Under the pieces are notes generated by a model, which saw only the letters and a program-made list of their open reading frames with translations, was not told the origin of the DNA and did not search any database. Below are positions 57,263 through 64,000 of a DNA stretch of 64,000 bases, one piece after another. Source of the DNA: Adiantum capillus-veneris. Lineage: Eukaryota; Streptophyta; Polypodiopsida; Polypodiales; Pteridaceae. The position numbers and the translations under genes are program-made. The stretch covers positions 54,095,268 to 54,159,267 of the forward strand of contig CM043944.1 of assembly GCA_014529385.2 (NCBI GenBank), in the 5' to 3' direction. The number at the start of each line of letters is the position of its first letter. Position 1 is the stretch's first letter.

Positions 57263-59428
57263 GGTCCCCGCCTCCGTGTGGGGGCCCCTTTGTCTGTATA
57301 CACACTTTTGGGTCCTGTGAGCGGGAGAGAAATGTTTCAGTTTCATTGTAAGTTATTTGATAATTATGGAAGCTTTTAGCTCCTTTTCTTAAAAAAAAAA
57401 AAAGAGCATGAGCTTATCTTGCGCAAAACAATTATGAGCATGACCTCTTTGAGCTTATCTTGTGCAAATTTTCAAGTAATCGCACATGGTGATCGTATTT
57501 TCATGTAATCGTACATGATGATCATATTTTGACAGGTTTTTTTAATTATTGTAGACACATTGAAATTTCTAGCAAAATCAATTGTCATTCATCCACATTC
57601 TTGCCCACATTTAAAGCATGGAATATTTTGGAATTTATTTCTAAGAGATCTACTCAACAAAAGTTGCTCTATCTTTTAAAACCTTTCTTATTCAATCTCT
57701 ATTTTTTTAAAGATCGTTTTTTCAACATTCTTCTATAAGTAAAAATGTCAAAAAATTTAGAATAAAATCATCCCTGTTGTTGAACTCAAGCGATAAACAT
57801 TTTTGGACTACATAAGGAGTCCTTAGTAAAACGCTGGATTTTTGGTGTAATTGTGGACCATTGATTAAAGCTTGCAGATTAGTGCCACATGGTAATTTTT
57901 TTTAAAAAAAAACTATTTTTTTTTAGGTCTTTGTGAGAGGTGTTGACATTTGTGTACCTCTCTCTCTTTAAAGAGGACCCTTGAATATTGGTTTAGTTAT
58001 TATTTTTTATGCTTTTGACTTGTTTCCAAAAAGGGTAATAGTGTATTGTGATTTTTTGTTTAAAAAAATGCTAGTGTCACTTTCTCATTATTATCAAATT
58101 CCTCTCAATAGCATTATATGTAGGTCATAGTGAGCTTTCACCTTGTTTTTTTTTCCCCCCTCCGGGCGCGCGACGTCATGGGTTTGAATGCAAGGATTTT
58201 CCTTTTGTCTTTGGTGGCAGAGGCACAGGCTCGTTGATAATTGACACGGGCACGACTCGCGGGATCAACGACAGAGGCAAGATCAGCCGTTGATCATGCG
58301 CCTAATTAAATAAAAAATCATCGCTACCTGCTGCGCGTCCTCCCCTTTGAACCCACAACGTCCAGCTCCGTAGCCCACAGCCCCAATCACCTGTCCTATC
58401 GTGACTTGCTGAATGCATTGTGACTTTGCGCAGTCAAAAACCTGTCCCTCCCTGTTGCATCGATCCAACGGCCCAAATCGCGCGCCCGGCCATCCACGCG
58501 TCCCCGTCGTCGATCCCTCGAGTGACACCCCGTGTCACTTATAAATGAGGGTGGCACAGCCCTCTTAAACCATATCCATGATCCATCTCTCCCACTCTGT
58601 CTCAAAATAAAACACTTTATACTTCTTCATGTACAATGTAGTTATGATCTTTAGCTCACTGGTCATAACTACATTAGAGCTCTAACCATCCTACTATTCA
58701 TAAGAGCTCTATAAAACAAACACACACACATACAGACAGAGCCATAATTTCTTTCTTTTTAGGACACCATTTTTGGCAAAAAATTAGGAAAGGGTTGTGC
58801 CTTCTTTAAATTGGATAGATTTTTAGTGGATTATGTTTTACTGAATAAGTACTCTTTCACCTTCGGTTTTCATCCACTTTTGTAAGGAATGGTGGATTAT
58901 TATAGTTTTTTTTTCATCTTATACTAATGATATGGCGTGTCTGCAATCTACGCTCGCTAAAGTGGCTTTTGCACGATGGGATTATTATATGTGATGCCCC
59001 TGCTTGCGCATGCACACATGCACGTGCACGCGCGCGCACACGCAATCTACCTATTGTACAGGTTAGCCATGGCGTTAAGGAAAACCTCAGAAACGGATTC
59101 TAGCGTCGTGCTGTAAAACAGATTTTGAAGCGACTGCTGACATTGTCATACGCAAAATAAAATACTTTAGTTTTTCTACACACACACACACTCTCTCTCT
59201 CTCTGTGGAAAAATCACTAGCTCATTGCTATTTAAAGGGGTCTCGTGCTGTAGAATTTCGCTCCTGAAGCATTCAAACACCATTACCTTCTGCGCATATT
59301 ATTGCCTTGCTTAAAGATGTGTGTTTCGAGCTCTACAAGCACTCAATCGCTATGCGCTTGTTTTTGTTTTGAAATATTAATTTGAAGCTCTTATGTGCTT
59401 GTAAGCCTTGAAAGGGACATACATTCTA
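57263..59428. other. Intergenic, no gene seen; promoter-like patch near 58.46-58.55 kb
   Basis: Mostly AT-rich. A GC-rich island at about 58160-58560 stands out. (CG/CA)-type alternating tract at 58999-59043. No ORF with family resemblance. Confidence 0.5.
58461..58547 (+). promoter_or_regulatory. Promoter-like patch without a recognised gene
   Basis: GATCCAACGGCCC (about 58463-58475), a 6-bp-arm palindrome TGACAC-CCC-GTGTCA (58523-58537) and TATAAATG (58540-58547) in plus-strand order. No clear ORF follows within the next kilobase. Could drive a non-coding RNA, a gene decayed since, or be chance. Confidence 0.3.
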
Positions 59429-59924
59429 GGGAAAATTACCAAAATACCCCTCTAATTTGTGGAAATTCCCAAAATACCCCTCAAAATTCAAAAATTCCCA
59501 AAATACCCTTGTATCTATTTTAGTTGGATTGTTCACGATTTCCTAACCTTTATTCGTTTTTGACAATGTATATCCATTTTTTTAGTGCTTAGCATATAAT
59601 TTATCATAAATTACCTCCCAAAAAAAGACAATTATGTCTAAAAATAATGAAGCAATTCATCTCCAAAGCCTACATAACCAGCTCAAATTCTAGTTTTAGT
59701 ATCTTGTATTCATAGACAATCAGTATTCTTATGAAAAGCTACAATTTTTTAAATTTTTGGATAAATTTACTCTCACAACCAAGGGTATTTTGGGAATTTT
59801 GGAAAATTTGAAGGGCATTTTGGGAAATTTTGACAAAATATGAGGGGTATATTGGGAATTTTTGAAATTTGAAGGGTATTTTGGGAATTTCCACACATGA
59901 GAGGGGTATTTTGGTAATTTTCCC
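59429..59924. mobile_element. Mutator-type MITE
   Basis: 496 bp with long terminal inverted repeats starting GGGAAAATTACCAAAATACC on both strands and matching for at least 50 bp, flanked by the exact 9-bp duplication TACATTCTA (59420-59428 and 59925-59933). The inner part repeats the AAATTCCCAAAATACCC motif several times on each arm. No transposase. A 9-bp duplication with long TIRs is typical of Mutator-like elements. Confidence 0.85.
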
Positions 59925-61062
59925 TACATTCTATATTTTCTTCTTACTAGCCAACATATTGGTGTTTACTAAAAAAACTCCGAATACCATGCGACTCACC
60001 TAAAGGAATTACAAGCTTGGTGATTGCCTTTTGACATTCTCCTTCAACCACGAATTTCATGGCGGAAAACATGGAGAAATTGAAGCCATCAACTTGCCCT
60101 CCTCCTTCTCTCAGGTGGACTTTGTCCTTTTTTATATATACAAAAATTGATATTATTTATCCCTAGGGATTTGCTCTATTATAACCCATGTGAAATATTA
60201 GATTTTCAAGTTGTTGATAAATCAATAATCAATTTTTGGGACACAAAAATATTGGACATTATTAATCGCGCGAATGTAGCAATCTGCTTCTTTTAATTTT
60301 TAAGGGCTAATGGCCAACTTTGCTATTTAAATTCAATGTGGGAAAGTTTTTTTTGAGTTGTCATAAGGGCTGAAAATCGATACGGAGAACTAAACTAAGT
60401 ATTATACTGTGTAACTCTTATGTACTATAAATTGTTGTTCCTTAGCTAGAAAAATCTCAGCTAGACACTATGCTGCACATGAGTTTCTCTTTGTCAGGAT
60501 GGATAGGAATGTTTCGTACCCTATACTTAGCTAAGTTCTAGGAGAAAAAAACATTTACTTTTTCGTATACTAATTGCAGTGCTCTAAGTATTCTCTCTAT
60601 CACATTTTAACCACTCTAGAGAAATTATCCTTGCTGCCATAAGCAAACAGAGCTCTAGAGATAAAAATTTGAACAGTTTTGAATGCATGGATAAAGGGGA
60701 CATGACCAGGTCTTTTCTATTCCTGCATTCCATGACTAAACAAAAATATCGATGACTTTTGTTTGCATGATGGCTGTAGATAAGGATTCTGACTTCTTTT
60801 ATCTTTGAATTCAATTGCTGCTCGACCAATTTTTGGCACAGAAACTTCTACTGCTGCTATTTCATTTTTACTTCTTAGATGTAATAACACATCAAAATTC
60901 CATTTCAAATGTACATATGTTTAAAAAAAAAACATATGTATATAACCTCGGTTATTCCTCTTTGTCATTCCTCTTTTTGAATGTACTATTGTTCAAATGT
61001 GAATAAAGCATATAGATTAATATTCCAAAACACACACACACACACACAAACACACAAAACAT
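59925..61062. other. Intergenic, no gene seen
   Basis: AT-rich. No family resemblance in any frame; a short (CA)n lies at about 61030-61048. Confidence 0.5.
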
Positions 61063-61358
61063 ATATGGGTGAAAGCATCTTAACCAGTCATGCTTTTTCA
61101 TGTCGCGGACAATGCTAACTAGCACAATTTTGACATATGGTAACTAGTACAATAACTTGAGCTACATCTCCAAGATCTATGCCATATGATATATCAAAAG
61201 AAAGCACTTGAAACAAGGAATCCAAATTTACAACCTCCGACAAATTTTGATATTATTTGTAAAAAATTTACCGGACGCCCAACTTTTCGAAGATGTGCTA
61301 ACTTGAAACTGCTAACTAGCACAAAAAGCGCGACAAGTTAACATGCTTTCACCCATAT
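61063..61358. mobile_element. MITE-like inverted-repeat element
   Basis: 296 bp with inverted ends ATATGGGTGAAAGCAT (61063-61078) and ATGCTTTCACCCATAT (61343-61358), continuing with TTAAC on each side, and an inner inverted CTAACTAGCACAA. ACAT is found on both flanks (61059-61062 and 61359-61362), but the left one lies in a CA-rich tract, so the duplication is weak evidence. Confidence 0.6.
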
Positions 61359-61424
61359 ACATATTTTGATGAAATGGATTTTGACATTGATGTAATTAGG
61401 TATTTTTGTCATAGGCCACCTTGG

Positions 61425-61460
<36 letters not shown>

Positions 61461-61675
61461 CTCGCTCTTTTCGTCTCTCTCCTTGCACATATAAACACAC
61501 ATATGCATATATGATTATATGATTTTTTACACATGCAATGCGCACACGAGCGCACATGTGTGTGTGTGTGTGTTTCACCCAAAAAAGCTAGTATCAAATC
61601 TTTTCAAAGTAGTATGGTGTTGCTTTAATTTTACTGATACATTAATTTTTATAGTTCTATATCTGTGTGTGTGTA

Positions 61676-61732
<57 letters not shown>

Positions 61733-62680
61733 TAAGATGTTGTCAAATATTACATGAACTACACATACAATAACTTTACACAAATCATGTTACTTTCTTT
61801 GGATGTACGTTTTGAGAAGTGAATTATATATGTAAATGTAATTGGCACTTCTAGACACAAACCTAGGGCTCTATGTTGTTCCTTTTCAAGCACTGTATAA
61901 TACTATAAGACACTACAGAGATGAGGCTCTCAAAGATACAATTATGTAACATGTAATTTGTACTAATTTTGCAACATTGTCTATGTGTACCAAGTGCAAA
62001 TTCAAGATGTTATCTGCTTGCATGCTACATAGTGGATATTAGATAGAGGGAAGATCTTGATCTCAAGTATGATTGACTAAAGAGATCTTTACCGAGTCTT
62101 GAACCCAAACACATAAAAACTCTTTCAATTGCAACAAATACTTCTTGATAAGAAAAGAGCCCACTAATTTAGTATACAACTTAGTCCCTTGAAAATAAGG
62201 TGTACAAAAGATTATGATAACAACCCTTTTGGGGAGTTATGTTGCTTTCAATGCCACAATACTTGTAATTGTTTCATTTTGTTATCTTCTAAAAAGGGGA
62301 TATAGAAGGATATCAATTCCTTTGTGTCCTTCAAAGGGGCCTTAAAAGTCTTGAAGAGAAAGATATTCTGTCCTTCTAAATGCTATTTCCCAAAAGCTGC
62401 ATTCACTTCTTTGACATATGAAAGACTTTATAGAAACAAGTGAAAGGGTCACGACAACTTTCAAAAACAATAAGAAAGTGATGAAATTGTTAGGTTAAAT
62501 TAGTCTCGTATCAGTGTTTGAAAAAAGATTGTCTTAGCTTAGTCTTGAGCCGATTGAAAATCGAGACGAGCTAGCTACAAACCATGGTATATGAAAGAAA
62601 AACCAATGAAATATGTGAGAAAGTCGTCCCAAAATTTTACAAATCTCAAATTTTTTTGCTAGTATTTCAGGTTTTCTTCT
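61359..62680. other. Intergenic with microsatellites, no gene seen
   Basis: (TA)n at about 61426-61456, (TG)n at 61558-61573, and a compound (TG)n(GA)n at 61664-61729. No family resemblance. Confidence 0.55.
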
Positions 62681-63560
62681 TTGTGGGGAGGAAACTCGAC
62701 CAGTAGCCACTTAATAAAAGAGACCATCTGGAATGTTAACACTGGCTGGAATCAAGCTATAGAATGCAAGAGATGTAATAAGGGTTTGATCCGGCTTGAG
62801 CACTTTTGGGACAGTGTCAACAAGAGGTGGAAAACCATTGACCCTTTGATTTCTTATTACAAACTCAATAGCTTGGAGGTCTTGCTTGTCCACAAAGTGA
62901 TGAAAGAACTTGACAATCTAGTGATGCCAATCTGTGACTCAGGGTTGGACTGGAAAGCCTGGAAATGGCCCGGAAGTAGTCTCTTGTGGAAACCCCATAC
63001 TAAAATCATTTATCAGACAATGATGCAAAAGAAGAATTGGTCTAGCCCCCTTAATATCTTTGGAAAAAGCAATGGCCGGAGGAAAGGTGGGAGCATGTAA
63101 TGGAGAATATATGGAAGCCAAAGGTTCCATAATACATGAAGGTTTTCTTATGGAATTTTACTTGGGATGCTCTACCACGGGGGTGAAGATTCAAGAGAGA
63201 GAGATTGGGTCAGATCGATGCTTGGGGTGCAGGTTGACTAGTGAAGATCTTGCCCACCTGTTCATGGACCCCCCAACTATAAAAGGCCTCGCAGGGAAAG
63301 TATGCAAGTGGGTCCAGAGAACATGAAAAATTAGATTTTTCAAGACTGACCTATGCTTTGAAGGAAAAAACTCAGGTAGTCCTGCACTCCTCGTCAACAC
63401 TCAGATTGTCAGATACTTCTTCTTTCATAATGTATGGCAAACAAGGAACCGCTGTGTGTTTGAAGGAGGATTTGAAGTGGCAAGCTTCGCAAAAATTATA
63501 TAGGAAAGCAAAGTGCTAATATGGGCACTCAATCGCAAGCATCACTCGGAGGACTGTTCT
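62681..63560 (+). pseudogene. LINE (L1-like) 3' end with zf-RVT-type region, broken
   Basis: 62681-63100 encodes ETIWNVNTGWNQAIECKRCN, FWDSVNKRWKTIDPLISYYK and LVHKVMKELDNLVMPICDSG, resembling the stretch after RT in plant LINEs. After a frameshift near 63070, WEHVMENIWKPKVP, MKVFLWNFTWDALP, then (another frame, 63130-63326) GSDRCLGCRLTSEDLAHLFM, the Cys/His-rich zf-RVT motif, then WQTRNRCVFEGG. The RT and endonuclease are absent, so it is a 5'-truncated copy. An A-rich tail follows at about 63752-63776. Confidence 0.65.
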
Positions 63561-63831
63561 AGGACTACTTGTGCCTTGTTGTAAGCAGACAGAATACCGG
63601 GGGCAAACCTTGTCCATCGGTGGGAGTGGCTGCCCTTATAGCCGTTGTAATAATGATTCCTGGATGTTGTCATGGCTTAACATGAGCATGACAAAACCTT
63701 GTAAGTTTTTCAGCTGCTCAATATAATTCACTCACAAGTGTGAGTTTTGCTAAAGAAAAGAAAAAGAAAAAAAAGAATGCAATAAATGTAAAGCCATGTG
63801 AAGTTGTGAAATGAAAGGTGAAATAAAAAGT

Positions 63832-64000
63832 ATGTGTGTGTGTATAAAATTTATTAGAATTATGCAAGGTGAAGCTTCACTTTAGCATTCTAAAACAATA
63901 GGATGCAAAAAAAACAATATGTGTGTGTGTGAGTAAAATTTACTAAAATTATGCAAGATGAAGCTTCACATTGGCATTCTAAAACAATAGAATGCAAGAA
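63832..64000. repeat. 87-bp tandem repeat running off the window
   Basis: A unit starting ATGTGTGTGTGT and ending ATAGGATGCAA (from 63832) recurs at 63919 with few differences. At least two copies; it continues beyond the window edge. It contains ATTATGCAAGRTGAAGCTTC. Confidence 0.8.

Noticed and set aside
58283-58528. Minus-strand ORF in the GC-rich island
   Set aside because: No family resemblance; the GC-rich composition alone keeps the frame open.

Overview
The window looks like repeat-dominated nuclear DNA from a land plant. Reasons: Ty3/Gypsy elements with plant-type (Tat-like, dual RNase H) pol genes, Ty1/Copia elements, priming sites matching plant initiator-tRNA-Met, a GT-AG intron, Mutator-type MITEs, and very long (CA)n, (CT)n and (TA)n arrays. 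The species cannot be named from the sequence. No rRNA, tRNA, CRISPR array or bacterial-type operon was seen.

Layout. 1-3.9 kb: Tat-1, a Tat-like Gypsy element on the minus strand, with two small accessory ORFs between the priming site and gag. 4.7-10.85 kb: Tat-2, a decayed but nearly complete Tat-like element on the plus strand, again with accessory ORFs before gag. 10.85-14.5 kb: simple-sequence tract and LTR-like debris. 14.55-15.75 kb: Tat-remnant (minus), an LTR plus two accessory ORFs with gag-pol missing. 17.9-19.5 kb: 3' half of Copia-A (plus), ending exactly inside the integrase of Copia-B (minus, 19.5-22.1 kb). 22.8-26.0 kb: Gypsy-D (plus), carrying a 491-bp solo LTR. 26.4-38.2 kb: Copia-C (minus), split in its gag by a 9.8-kb Tat-like element, Tat-3 (27,661-37,441, minus). 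39.7-48.6 kb: Gypsy-E (plus) with two LTRs; its 5' LTR holds a 1.3-kb TIR element flanked by TTAA. 49.5-52.5 kb: Gypsy-F (plus), same family as Gypsy-D, with protease fused to the integrase C-terminus by deletion. 52.5-64 kb: lower element density, one probable two-exon host gene (55,580-56,951) encoding a Ser/Pro/Arg-rich protein, three MITE-like elements, a decayed LINE 3' end and an 87-bp tandem repeat.

Most notable observation: five small ORFs of about 70 codons (2449-2667, 2689-2901, 5282-5497, 14556-14768, 14765-14989) encode one conserved protein family that I do not recognise. They occur in three separate Tat-like element contexts, lie just upstream of gag where gag is present, and fall into two paralogous classes. 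This resembles in position, but not evidently in sequence, the extra ORF1 upstream of gag known in Ogre/Tat elements. Second: the TTAA-flanked TIR element, whose empty site is visible in the partner LTR; TTAA target duplication is typical of piggyBac-type transposons, which are rarely reported in plants.

The nesting gives a relative order: Copia-C before Tat-3, Copia-B before Copia-A, Gypsy-D before its solo LTR, Gypsy-E before the TTAA element. All identities quoted are hand counts on the given sequence; no database search was possible.
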